This document shows positions 34,601 through 45,079 of a stretch of 64,000 bases of DNA, in pieces. Location of the stretch: contig CM074147.1 in the NCBI GenBank assembly GCA_037178625.1, forward strand, positions 1,593,246 to 1,657,245. The letters run 5' to 3'. Numbering within the stretch: position 1 is the first letter of the stretch; the number at the start of each line of letters is the position of its first letter. This DNA is from Skeletonema tropicum. Taxonomy: Eukaryota > Bacillariophyta > Thalassiosirophyceae > Thalassiosirales > Thalassiosiraceae. The translations under genes were made by a program, and so were the position numbers. Below the pieces are notes generated by a model. The model did no database searches. It was not told where the DNA came from and was given only the letters and a program-made list of their open reading frames with translations.

Positions 34601-35802
34601 GAGCGAAGCCAAAAAGAATAACAGCGATGATAAATCTGGCTTTCATCGTGAGAAAAATCGTAGAGCTGGCCGCGAGTTCCTCGGCATTACAACCAAAGAT
34701 ATTGCTCAGAGACCTCTTGTATTCAGGACAGCAATATTTGGTCTGACTGCTACACCTCTTCTAGACAGCACAAATCGAGTCATTGGTAAGTTGATGGCTG
34801 TCTTCACTGTCTATTTCTATCGTTTGTTTTGAGCATCCATCTCAACACCTCCAACGACTTTTTACAGAGCTGGCAAATCTGATGGGCAACGCATACGTTA
34901 TTGGGCTCAGTAGTCACTGGCGGCGACTCGAACGCGAGAGTGGAAGGGATATATTCTTGAGCAACTTTTTAGAACCAAAGCAAAGTCGGGAGATTCGTAA
35001 GAATATTTATGCCAAGTGCCAACATTACTTGGATCAGGCTTGTTGCAAGAATAAGAATGAGGAAGATATGGAAGGAATCGATTTGGTAGAGGAAGTATCA
35101 GCGATTCGCATGTCTGAAGAAGAAGGCGAGCTCTACAAAAACAGTCAAAGTGGCATTAGTCCCGACTCCAAAGGGTTTGGCATCAAAGCAGAAGACTTTG
35201 ATCCTACGGCAGGTCACGACATTAGCAGATTTCTGAAGCAGAATGCGAGACTTGCTTCGCGGGGCAAGAAGTTGGTTGAATTGTGCAAACAAATTTTGGA
35301 AGGAGATAAGCACACCAAAATCATTGTGTTTGCAGATGGCAGAATTTCTGCTGGCCATGCGGCAGCCAATTTTCTGAGGAATGATGAGACTTTAGGCTGC
35401 ACTTTCTTTGATGAAAATGACTCTGTCGAAGAGCAAAACAAAAAGCTAGCATGGTATCAATACGCTGATGTTACAGCAGAAGACAAGAAGCGGCCGAGAG
35501 TGCTCGTTCTCAACTTTGCACATGCCGCGGGGCTCAACCTTCAAACAGAATGCAACAATCTGATTCTCTTCTCACCTCTCTATGTTGGCGATGGAGGAAC
35601 GACTTCTGATCCTGTTGCCGATGCCTCCACAGAGCTGCAAGCTATTGGCCGAGTATTTCGTCCAGGGCAGCCCAAGGCCAAGGTAAATGTATTTCGTATT
35701 CACGTCCAGGGGCCAAACGGAGAAGAATGCCTTGACGGACAGCTTATTCGCAGGAATACAGACGAAGATACAATCCAAATGGCAGTGAATGCTGACGACT
35801 AA
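28603..35802 (+). CDS. DNMT5: DNMT5-type cytosine-5 DNA methyltransferase with SNF2 ATPase
   Basis: Seven exons: join(28603..29968,30070..30705,30806..31210,31294..34176,34270..34407,34519..34785,34868..35802), 2210 codons with stop. All introns are phase 1 and 83-110 nt; the fifth exon's acceptor (34268-34269) was chosen because it keeps frame. Domains: Tudor-like segment ~60-110; acidic/basic linker to ~345; C5-methyltransferase with motif I GTACSG (~398), motif IV GTSCKNFS with catalytic Cys ~487, ENVE ~529 and QTRER; RING/PHD-like Cys cluster ~976-1015; SNF2 ATPase with GSGKT ~1633, DEIH ~1824, and IGRVFRPGQ ~2158. This order (methyltransferase, RING, SNF2) defines DNMT5, known in fungi and microalgae for ATP-dependent maintenance of CG methylation at hemimethylated sites. 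All key residues are present, so it is probably active. Confidence 0.93.
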
Positions 35803-35954
35803 GCTGTGGAGCTGAGTCTGCGATCGACAGTGTGGACAGATATGATGGGAATAGGGACAGTAGGATTTCAATTTCATCTTTATTCGATTTCATCTTCCAG
35901 TTATTATATACTAAACTCGGCAACTTGATTCAAACATTACTAATCTACACTTAA

Positions 35955-36969
35955 TTAACCTCTTTGATCTGCAAGGAATGGCTCAAACTGAGCTACAATA
36001 ATAGCTCCTCGATGCAATTGTCCCTCCAAACTTTGCATCAGATACTCCCTCTCACCCTCACTTAAATCGCACAATTTCGGTAAGGGACGGTATCCAGGCT
36101 CATCGTGACGAATATCGTTTGCATCCAAGCTCTTTCCATTGAATTGGCACAAGTTTCGCCGAGTGACATTGTGTCCCTTCCAAGAGGCAAAGATCCACGC
36201 CTTTTTGTCAATTTGTACAACATATTGCATGATGGACGTGCATGTAGGAAAGTTGTCTTGGTCACTACCATCATGCTGGGCGAGCTTTTTGGCACTCCAC
36301 AACTCATCCTTACGTGTTTCATCGGAATGAAACTCCTCTATCAATTGTAAAGTCCTCTCACGGACATGGGTCGGTGTGGTGTAGTGTTCAACCGAGTCCA
36401 ACATGTCTAGCCAGTGCTGTGCCAAGCCACCCTCCCGAGCGCCGTCCTTTAGCAGCTTCAAATATCGATAGGAAGGAGTTGCTTCTGAGCTGACTCCCTC
36501 AACGTATGGTTTCTTTGGAACGTAAAGGCCAACATTAAAAACATCTCCATCATATGTTGTGAATGCTACATCCACGACGTTGTATCCCGCCTCCTGTTTA
36601 TCCAATCCGTCAGCCTCGGTATTTGGGATCAAAAACGCCGACCCATGCAGCTCGGCATGCGGCGACGGGCGGATTGCCGCCCATGCTGGTTCGACATATT
36701 CGTTCAAACCTCTCATGAAATCTATATAGAAGTGGAGCATGTTGAGATAACGATATAAAAATATATAAGATGCGCAACAATAACATATCCTGTTCTTACA
36801 TCTTACAAAGTTCATATCCTTTGATTGTGCCGACATGATAAGATTTGACGGAAAGTTGTTTCTTCTCACGTAATGTCTTGAGACCAAGGTTGCTACCATA
36901 TCCAAATCGCCACTTGTGAGTATCAGTAGCAGCAGATGATGTTGTTAAATGCGGCGGCGGCGATGACAT
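35955..36969 (-). CDS. Gamma-glutamylcyclotransferase-like protein (two exons)
   Basis: CDS is complement(join(35955..36721,36807..36969)), 310 codons with stop. Exon 1 carries the family's substrate-loop signature (RFGYGSNLGLKTLREKK) and HVGTIKGYEL. The 85-nt intron (GTAAGA...TATATAG) is phase 1; joining gives ELYFMRGLNEYVEPAWAAI. Further family features are ELHGSAFLI and the catalytic Glu in DGLDKQEAGYNVV. Such enzymes cleave gamma-glutamyl-amino acids or glutathione to 5-oxoproline in the cytosol. Length exceeds the usual ~180 residues because of a ~140-residue C-terminal part (WLDMLDSV...; KAWIFASWKGHNVTRRN) with unknown role. An ATG at 37150 is in frame upstream, but the one at 36967 fits the family start better. 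The stop lies ~150 bp from the DNMT5 stop, convergent. Confidence 0.78.
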
Positions 36970-37029
36970 AGTAATGTTTAGACACCGAACAGTGTTAGAG
37001 ATTTTCGGCGGCAATTTTTTCAGGCTGTG

Positions 37030-37260
37030 GGCTGTGGGTAGGCGTATCGGGATAGTGGGCGCGTGGGCGTGCCCACAAGAGGGACTGGTTTGACAGGAGG
37101 CTTGAGAAATTTTTTGTGATTTTGTGTCGATATTCGGGGATTTTGCCCGCATTTTAGCTCATTTTCACCTGATTTTTTGCAGTTGTGGGCCCCACGTGGG
37201 CACCGCCCACAAGAGGGTATGAAAAGCGCCCACTATCCCGATACTGCGCCTAGCTGTGGG
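37030..37260. repeat. Small foldback repeat upstream of the cyclotransferase gene
   Basis: GCGTATCGGGATAGTGGGCG near 37041-37060 is repeated in reverse complement at ~37228-37247, and CCCACAAGAGGG occurs at ~37073 and ~37207 in the same orientation. It lies 60-300 bp upstream of the start codon and may be a short inverted-repeat transposon. Confidence 0.55.
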
Positions 37261-37369
37261 GGGAGAAAAAAAGAGGAGAAACGCCGGCCACAAATATGCA
37301 CATCGACGCTCCGGAGAGGGTACTTATCATCGAAGTCATTACAGTGCACTGGTAAGTCCTTTGGCATTA

Positions 37370-37712
37370 TCAATACCACACAAGCGCCAAGCCAGGTTGG
37401 TGACGATTCCGATGTAGATAATGAGCTCGACAGAATGGCGGCAGCAGCTGGGATGATCTCTCCGATGATGGACTTGATGCTGGAGTGGAGGCTGCCATCG
37501 ATATGCCTCCTTCTTCGAGTTGGTTGTTGAAACTCTCTAGAAGAAATCGTTCGACAGAGAGAATGCATTCAAATGACGATTGGGAATACTTTAAAGACAA
37601 TGGCGGTAACTTCCAGGGAGGAGGAACAGATGAAGCCGATAACTACTCTGGAATAAGATTGACTGACTTCGCTACAAGCTGGATACTCTTGGGCATTCCA
37701 AGTCAACAGTGA
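37370..37712 (+). pseudogene. Frameshifted unknown reading frame
   Basis: The frame ending ...DNELDRMAAAAG can be continued only by a one-base shift near 37452 into DDLSDDGLDAGVEAAIDMPP and onward to NRSTERMHSNDDWEYF, ending at 37712. The acidic, protein-like composition on both sides suggests a broken gene. No domain is recognised. A missed small intron is the alternative. Confidence 0.3.
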
Positions 37713-38357
37713 CGTACAAGTGCGAGTCATCTTCAGGAGGCCTATAAATCTATGAAGAGTAGGGTGGTAGAGGCAGCCACTCTTCGTCCTAACACCAAGG
37801 CTACCTCACAGTGCTCCTGCAAGAATAACTGGTAATAATGTTCATTGCAGTTATATTTAATACGTTAGCAGATGTGTAGCAGTAAGCGCTCTACTGAGCG
37901 CATAGACGTATTCTGAATAATATTTGATTGATAAACTGCTATGGAGTAGCATTAGTGCACTATGTGAAGTGAGGTGGTGAAAATTTTGCAAAATCACAAG
38001 CATCAATGTAATAATACGAAAGCGACAGTTGCAGCTACCAGACCATGGCGTGCAAAACTGAAATCTGCATGAAATTTTTCTCTAGTGGGTACTGAAGGTT
38101 ACAACTTGACTCACCATCTGCGGCGTTTTATGCGTCGTGGTCGTGAAGTTGCATCATTGGCATTGCCTTGGGCTCGCGGGAAGTTAAAGGGGGGCAAGTT
38201 GTCTCATTGGGGGCGCATTCCAGCCGTATTTACCTACGCACGCGCAAAAGATCTGGGATGTCACGTTCATAATGGATTTCACAATATGTGATGGAATGGT
38301 TCTTGGATTCGTACTATTCCTACGTTAAGCTGAGTTGCATTACGTGATCACAGCGTG
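37713..38357. other. Intergenic, no supported gene
   Basis: One 68-codon frame (38085-38291) has no recognisable feature. Nothing else is seen. Confidence 0.3.
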
Positions 38358-38446
38358 TCTGCTGATCATATGCGAAGTCGTACCACTGAGCCACTAGACG
38401 TCTAGTGGCTCAGTGGTACGACTTTCGCATATGATCAGCAAAAGTA
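38358..38446. repeat. ~88-bp near-perfect palindrome containing a tRNA-like 5' half
   Basis: CTGATCATATGCGAAGTCGT and onward is mirrored around GACGTC at ~38400, with a single indel (GCGAAGTC versus GACTTTCGC). The right half reads CTAGTGGCTCAGTGGTACGA, which contains an RNA polymerase III A-box-like TGGCTCAGTGG. The same half is present at ~38668-38703 in reverse, and its tip (GACTTTCGCATATGATCAGC) recurs at 41710-41729, on the far side of the copia ORF. Confidence 0.8.
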
Positions 38447-38624
38447 CATCAAGGAGCAGGCACTACTCATGCTTCTGGCTGGTAGTACGCACGCTTTGTG
38501 TGCTTCCGGGCTGTTTGGCCCTAAACGCTAGCGACTTGTGGAACGCTTCTATTCGACACGCAATCTGTGCGTGCGCTCGGTCGCGCATCTGGCGCGAAGT
38601 GCCACTGGATAAACACTTTCCGAG

Positions 38625-38703
38625 GTTGGGAACCGAACCTGCGAGCTCGTTGATGTACTTTTGCTGATCATATGCGAAAGTCGTACCACTGAGCCACTAG
38701 ACG
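38625..38703 (-). other. tRNA-like sequence with A-box and B-box (degenerate or SINE-like)
   Basis: Read on the minus strand: CGTCTAGTGGCTCAGTGGTA, a variable middle containing ACTTT...AAAGT, then AGCTCGCAGGTTCGGTTCCC. The A-box (TGGCTCAGTGG) and B-box (GGTTCGGTTCC) are well placed, but the D-stem is imperfect and no clean anticodon or acceptor stem forms. This fits a tRNA-derived repeat better than a working tRNA. It ends exactly where the copia integrase fragment begins. Confidence 0.45.
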
Positions 38704-38704
38704 T

Positions 38705-41491
38705 TTCAAACAGCACTTCATATCAGTTCTCAGTGGACTGCCACCATCTTTCCCAATGAACATGTGGCACAAGTTGTTACCACAAACTGAGCTAACGCTC
38801 AATTTATTGCGACAATCAAATGCCTATCCCACCGTTTCCGCCCATCAAGCTCTATTTGGCGTTTTCGATTACAATAGACAGCCACTAGCTCCACTTGGTT
38901 GTGAAGTACTTGTGCATGAAGCGACTGCTAGACGTTCATCATGGGGGCAACATGCCAAGAAAGGCTGGTCGCTAGGAACATCTGCCGAGCACTACAGAAG
39001 CCATCTCATTTTCGTCAAGGATTCAGCAGCGGAACGAGTGTGCGAAACTGTATTCTTTAAGCATCATTACATCACGAAGCCAAAGGTCACGCACGCAGAT
39101 GTAGTCATCGCAGCAGCTCAAAATCTAGCAAAGGTCATTCAATGCAAGCCGAACTATGCAGGAGAAGGAAATCTTCGAGGACTCAAAGCTTTAAGTGAAA
39201 TGTTTTCTTCCATAGCCGAAGGAAAGGCTCCAGCAGATTGGGAACGAGAATACGCACCTGAAAATAATCAACAAGAGCAGGAACATTCACCTCCAAGGGT
39301 GGAGATGGAAATGTCTACAGAAGAAGGAGCCAAGCTTCCATCTCCAAGGGTGGAGATGGAGAAGTCTACAGCAGAAAGAGCCAAGCTACCACCTCCTAGG
39401 ACGCCAGAAAAAGAGCCAACAAGAACATCGTCGACCATCATTGCACCGTCAAAACCTATATCACCGTTGCAAAAGTTAATCTCCGATTTCAAGGCAGCAG
39501 CTCACTCTCCCACTGATAATATCTTCACACCAAAAAGGCTACGACGAGAAATGAGAGCTCCAGAAATATCCTCTTCAAACATTCTGCCAACCCGCACTCG
39601 TAGTGGTAGTAGGACATCCACTTCGACTGATACGTCTGAATACCTTGCCAATGCTCTCTTTGCATTAGACACCATGGAAGCAGAATATCTCAAACCATCG
39701 GCACATAATGACCTAACCAACTTCGCATACCAACTGCTCGCCTCTGAATCAGCGTACAACGTTCTTGATCCAGATACAGGAAAATCTCTGAGTTACCGTC
39801 AACTTCGCCAACACCCCAAGTTAGGTCCAGCATGGGATATTTCTTCAGCAAATGAATTTGGAAGGCTGGCACAAGGAATTGGAGGACGTGTAAAGGGCAC
39901 CAACACCATCTTCTTCATCCCAAAGAGTAAAGTCCCAGTAGATCGACGCAAAGATGTTAGCTACGGAAAATTTGTATGCAAAGTACGGCCCGAGAAGGTA
40001 GATGAACCGAACAGAACTCGTCTGACAGTAGGAGGCAACCTTATCAACTATCCATTCGAAGTTGGTACACCAACAGCAGATCTTCTTCTTGCCAAAATAC
40101 TTTTCAACAGTGTCATCTCCACCAAGAATGCCCGATTCATGACCATCGATATGAAGAACTTCTATTTAAACACACCGATGCAACGATACGAATACATCAA
40201 ACTCAAACTCAGCGACATTCCAAACGAAGTAATCGAAGAATATAACCTCCGCAACATCGCTACTGATGACGACTTCGTTTACGTCGAAATTCGTGCAGGC
40301 ATGTATGGCCTACCCCAAGCCGGCCTAATTGCGCAAGAACTTCTCGAAAAGCGTCTCAACAAAGAAGGGTACTACCAGGACAAATATGTCCCAGGCCTGT
40401 GGCACCATGAGTGGCGCCCAATCAAGTTCACTCTCGTAGTAGACGATTTTGGAGTCAAATACGTCGGAAAGGAACACGCTGATCATCTGCTTGGTGTAAT
40501 CCAAAAACACTACAAATGCTCCAAAGAATGGGACGGAAAACGATACATCGGCATAAAGCTTGATTGGGATTACGATCGACGCAAAGTACATTTATCTATG
40601 CCTGGCTACGTCAAAACAGCAATTACAGAGTTAGGCCATGAACCACCAGAGCACAGGCAGGACCAGCCACATCGCCATGTCCCTCCTAATTACGGTGCCA
40701 AAACACAGTACGCCACACCAGACGACAATACGCCTCCCCTTGACAAAGCAGCAGCAAGTCGCATTCGCAAAATAACTGGAAAATTTCTCTACCTAGGACG
40801 AGCCGTAGATGGTACACTCCTGACTCCACTAAGCGCAATCGCCTCAAATCAATCCAATCCAACCACCGACACGCTGGCTAAGGCTACCCAATTTCTCGAT
40901 TACGTCAGCTCCCAAGAAGAAGCCGTCCTAACTTACAACGCTAGCGAAATGATATTAGCCACGCACAGCGATGCTAGCTATTTGTGCGAACCCAATGCAA
41001 GAAGCAGGGCTGGAGGACATTTCTTCCTTTCAAACAACGATCCCTTTCCACCCAACAACGGAGCCATTTTGAACATCGCGCAAATCATCAAAAACGTCAT
41101 GACTTCCGCCGCCGAAGCAGAACTAGCTGCTCTCTACATCAATGCAAGAGAAGCTATCTACATTCGATTAATCCTTCAACAACTAGGACATCCACAACCG
41201 GCCACACCCATCCAAACAGACAATTCCACTGCCGAAGGTGTCATCAACAGCAAAGTGCAACCAAAGCGCACTAAGGCAATGGACATGCGTTTCCACTGGC
41301 TACGAGATAGAGAACCTCTCAAACAATTCCGCATCTATTGGCGCCCAGGTCGAATGAACTATGCTGACTACTGGACCAAACATCATCCAGGCGCACACCA
41401 TCGAAACATCCGCCCAGAAATATTGTCTTCTCCCAGCGTTATCACAGAACTCAATGAACGCAAGAAAGAAGTCTCGGCAAGGGTGTGCTAG
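38705..41491 (+). mobile_element. 5'-truncated Ty1/copia pol ORF (integrase end, reverse transcriptase, RNase H)
   Basis: The frame is open from 38705, with the first ATG at 38756. It starts in the integrase C-terminal region (FKQHFISVLSGLPPSFP; QTELTLNLLRQSNAYPT; HEATARRSSWGQHAKKGW). A Pro/Glu/Ser linker follows to ~residue 330. Reverse transcriptase carries MTIDMKNFYLNTP, RAGMYGLPQAGLIAQ and the catalytic LVVDDFGVKY. RNase H has LATHSDASYLC, SAAEAELAALY, IQTDNSTAEGV and a WRPGRMNYADYWTKHHP end. It lacks gag, protease and the integrase catalytic core; no LTRs are evident. The ~920-codon frame has no stop, so insertion or truncation is recent. The 5' break coincides with the tRNA-like repeat at 38703. 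Confidence 0.9.
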
Positions 41492-42416
41492 TCTCATCGT
41501 TTACCACTCGGGAATACCAGAGTTTGAACTCTGACACTTCTCTGTATCCGAGATTCTTTCTCGTTTCTCGATCGACTCCGAGCGGTGTCAGAATTCCGAT
41601 CCAACAAGAATTCTACATCGCCGGAGCCTCACGTTTTTTCACCATGATACAAAGTAGCCATAAAATCCATTCAGTAATTGATTCATAGCATTTACTTTGT
41701 TCACTGTTTAGACTTTCGCATATGATCAGCAGTGTCCTGAGTTATCGTGACCTGAGTCCTGAGTTGCAGCCCACAGCCTGAAAACGTTGCCCCGGCGGCC
41801 GGATGGAATGAATGAGATGAAAACGTGCCCACTGAATCTGTTACTGCGAGGTAACTTTGTAACTTTAGTAACATTTAACTGTAACACTCACAAATCTCAA
41901 TTATTATCATTCATACATAGATACCCAGTACTTACAATACAGAGCACATTTTTTTCAGCTTGCATGAGCAAGTCTCTCCTGTCACAAGAGGGTGTAACAT
42001 ACATTGGAAGATGGTAGTGTAACAGAAACTTGAATTATGAATTATGGAAGCAACCAAAGGAAAGGTGGTCCTCCTGAAACAGCATATGGAAACTTTCATA
42101 CAATTGATAACGTAAAAGCCATGAAAGGTCAGCAGATGCAGGCACCTCCTAAAACAACATTTGAAAACTACGAGTTAGTTGGTAATACACGAAGCGTGAA
42201 AGGTCATATATGTAACAGAAATTCACGAAGCGTGAAAGGTCAGCAGAAGCGAACAGCCAAGAAGCCGAGTGTGTACGCCACGAAGAAGAAGTTCTACCTT
42301 AGAAACAATTAACTTTAGTTGCACATCTCTCTAGAGGGAGCGGGGACATCATAATCGTAACCTAAACAACTCGTTTATCAACGCACGAAATATAAAATGA
42401 ATGACCAAACGACAAT
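41492..42416. other. Downstream of the copia ORF; one small unassigned frame
   Basis: A 91-codon frame at 42037-42312 (+) is Lys/Asn-rich, with an internal repeat (TRSVKGHICNRNSRSVKGQQ) arising from a duplicated 24-bp CACGAAGCGTGAAAGGTCA-type word, itself partly palindromic. Its reality as a gene is doubtful. A short GACTTTCGCATATGATCAGC copy at 41710-41729 links this area to the palindrome at 38358. Confidence 0.35.
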
Positions 42417-43445
42417 CTACTCGATCGCAGTCGTCACAACTGTATATTCCTGACCATAACCAAGCCGAGCAACTGGTTTCATCTTTTCGATGTCTATATA
42501 CACAATTTCGCTTCCATCATCTGCTGTACGTTTTATTGTGACATCCTTTCGTACATGTATATTCACAACCTCTCCAATGATCAAACTATACATGCTGTCA
42601 TTGTCATGTATGCCAGGTATCTTAACGGTCTTGACATATCGACATTCCATAAACATTGGTGATTCTGCCACATAGGGAGCACTAATATCAGGTGCTGGTA
42701 CTGGTGTTGGGATTATTCTACTCGTCGTAGCAGTCGAGCCTTCTCGTTGTCGCTCCTTTTCTTGTTGTTGTTGTTGTTGTTGTTGTGTACCATCATCACT
42801 CCTCATCAATTGAAACTCACTTAATCCCTTCCCAAGAGGAGCAGCACTTGCATTCATTGCCCATGCCATTTTCTGCGAGACCAAATTAACACAGAATACA
42901 CCTGTTAGTTCTGCATCTCGCTGTGCATCTTTCCAACCATTACTGTCAACATTCTTGTTGTTTGCGCTACTTTGTTGCTCAGATTCACTATCGCTTTCGT
43001 CATCCGAATTATCAAATTCATCGGAGCGTGGACACGCTGCAAAGGCTATCATCGGTTTAGATCCACGAGCAACATCGATACAAAATGAGTATGGTGAAAT
43101 GTGTGCAATAGGCTGCCCACTTCCACCACCTCCATTCTCTGTGGATAAGAGTGATTTAGGCTCATACGTCGATATCCAGCCAATGAACCTCGGGCACACA
43201 ACTTGCTTCATTGGATTGTATCCCAATGGACAAATCTTGTCCTTTCGGTATGTATAAGAGATCGTTTGCCCATCGCCTTCTTCAAAGCTGTTGTTGCGGA
43301 TATTGTCGTGTTCAGGTGGAATGGAGCAAGCTGGGGCTAAGTCATCGATCTCCCACAATGAATTGGATTCCCAATCCATTTTGTTGCATGTTGTCCCATC
43401 GAAATTTTGAGTAACAGTATTGGTCTTTTCCGCAGCAGCAGCAGC

Positions 43446-43511
<66 letters not shown>

Positions 43512-43571
43512 AGGTTCACAACTATGAATCAACTTCTGACTCCTCGACAATTCACTCTTTCTATCCTTCAT
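42417..43571 (-). CDS. Flavin-reductase-like domain protein (downstream half of a split gene?)
   Basis: 384 residues from ATG at 43569-43571. A Thr run (ACA/ACAAC microsatellite, 43446-43511) and Ala run follow the start. The domain features are those of the FMN-binding split-barrel fold: PRFIGWISTYEP, APYSF-like HISPYSFCIDV, KPMIAFAACPRS, TGVFCVNLVSQKMAWAMNAS, and a strand-rich end (IIGEVVNIHVRKDV; MKPVARLGYGQEYTVV). Inserted Asp/Ser/Asn and poly-Q stretches enlarge it. Such proteins bind FMN and reduce flavin or assist other oxidoreductases. It lies in the same frame as, and directly after, another such domain at 43581-44375, separated by a single TGA. See findings. Confidence 0.6.
43446..43511. 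repeat. (GTT)22-type microsatellite inside the coding region
   Basis: About 66 bp of uninterrupted GTT on the + strand, read as Thr codons on the minus strand. Length polymorphism between alleles is likely. Confidence 0.9.
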
Positions 43572-43580
43572 TGGCACTTT

Positions 43581-44375
43581 TCACGGTCTCGGCCGACCCA
43601 TATGATATATCGTTTTCACTCTACCAAACCGTCCATTACTTCCTAAGGATGCCAACGGTCGCAATAACAAACAATCAATCTTGGCTGTAATCGTTCGTAC
43701 GTCTGGATTGCCCTGAATGGATGATTTGGTTGTTGGGTAGAGTGTAGATTGCGTTCGTAAGACATTGCCATGGATGATGTATGTGTCAATTTGGAGTAGA
43801 ATCATAGTGGAATTAGATGATGATGATAGAGGAACCTCAATTGCTAGTCGACAGTGCATTTGAACTGGAGAGCTAGCTATTGCTGGTGGGCGTTTGAAGT
43901 AGTTCTCAGTATCGTTGCTACTTTCAGGAGGAGGAGGATCTATCGGAAGAGCCTCCAGAATTTCCAAAGGAGGATCACACGGCTCCAACCCCACCTCATC
44001 AAACGTCAACGCAGGTCCATGATCGCGACCATATCCCGCCGACATGATTTTGGCAGCATGAATATCACGTTCCGTAGCCACTGACAATGTACAAACTTTG
44101 TTGACACGTAGGCCTTCCAAGACGGATGTTGAGATGGAGTCTGACCCGACCATGAGGGTTGGTGGGCGGTCCGATGCACCGCAGTATCCCTCGATGAGGG
44201 CGATGAGTGGAGGATGATTATTTTGTTGCGATTGCTCCGAGGGGGAGGCACAGGTGGAGGGTGGATATGTACAAATCCAAGCGGTAGGCCGAGATGCAAG
44301 CACCGATGGAAGGGAAAGAAGTGGTGTTGGCGTCATGCTGCCTTCTTTCGATGAGATGATGAAATTTTCCTCCAT
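43581..44375 (-). CDS. Flavin-reductase-like domain protein (upstream half)
   Basis: 264 residues from ATG at 44373-44375 (MEENFIISSK). Features: ASRPTAWICTYPP near the start, LRVNKVCTLSVATERDIHAA and AGYGRDHGPALTFDEVGLEP in the middle, VQMHCRLAIEVPL and ILLQIDTYIIHGNVLR towards the end, and closing LASLGSNGRFGRV and MGRPRP. These are the landmarks of the flavin reductase-like split-barrel family, including the RLG..GRF end. The natural-looking C-terminus argues for a separate protein; the same-frame second domain 12 bases later argues for one two-domain gene interrupted by TGA. Confidence 0.6.
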   Translation of the reverse strand: MEENFIISSKEGSMTPTPLLSLPSVLASRPTAWICTYPPSTCASPSEQSQQNNHPPLIALIEGYCGASDRPPTLMVGSDSISTSVLEGLRVNKVCTLSVATERDIHAAKIMSAGYGRDHGPALTFDEVGLEPCDPPLEILEALPIDPPPPESSNDTENYFKRPPAIASSPVQMHCRLAIEVPLSSSSNSTMILLQIDTYIIHGNVLRTQSTLYPTTKSSIQGNPDVRTITAKIDCLLLRPLASLGSNGRFGRVKTIYHMGRPRP

Positions 44376-44844
44376 TATTGCTGCGCTGATGATGAAATAA
44401 GAAAAATACAAGAAGGATAGAAGGCATGATGCCCATGCATCACTCCGTCCAGAAAGTACTCTTTTGTACTTGCTAGCCAGGACAAGAGTTGGTCCTGAAA
44501 GTGATGTGAAATATAACCGCTCGGTGCTCCTCGGGTCACTAAAGGATTATTAGTTAGTACTGAACGGTTTTGTCTGCCTCTTTGAAGCAAAAATTAATCG
44601 TTTGGACCCCATGCTGAGTTGTACGTGGGCTGGATCTCGAGGTAAAAGTACGGTATCGTAGGGGATGGGGGGCAAAGCGCGTTCTTTGTCCCTCAGATTG
44701 ATCTATATTTTCAACGGATTCGGGAGTGGCCCCCGTTTGAGGAAGAATATAGCCCCGCGTGGGCGATGAAATGGTGCGCGCGGCGATTTGTGACTGCATG
44801 TTGTGTGTGGTGTGTAGTGCGGCGCGGGCCCTCGGGGCCTGTTT

Positions 44845-45005
44845 TTTTTTGCAATGTACCCGTCTATAAATTTGCTCTGCAATGCTTGTTTTTGTAACAT
44901 AAATGTGTCATGATGTCAAAATTATTCTGTGGATTTCGTGTTGGATTTTTTTTTGCAATGTATCCGTCTATAAAGTTGCTCTGCAATGCTTGTTTAATAA
45001 CATTC
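44845..45005 (+). repeat. Tandem subrepeats with TATAAA (unit 3, 5' side)
   Basis: TTGCAATGTACCCGTCTATA + AATTTGCTCTGCAATGCTTG at ~44849 and the near copy at ~44954 (TATCCGTCTATAAAGTTGCT...). The counterpart in unit 2 is at ~58677-58700 and ~58770-58800, and in unit 1 at ~50045. Repeated TATAAA blocks at the 5' end suggest a duplicated promoter. Confidence 0.7.
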
Positions 45006-45079
45006 TTATAACAGAAACGTTTTATAGTACATACTCACTTACTTACTTAGAGCCGTTCCAAGCAAAATTGCATCGTAGA

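Noticed and set aside
43581..43583. TGA as a selenocysteine codon
   Set aside because: The TGA lies in a linker between two domains, not at an active site, and I saw no SECIS-like hairpin after the gene; nonsense, intron or separate genes are simpler.
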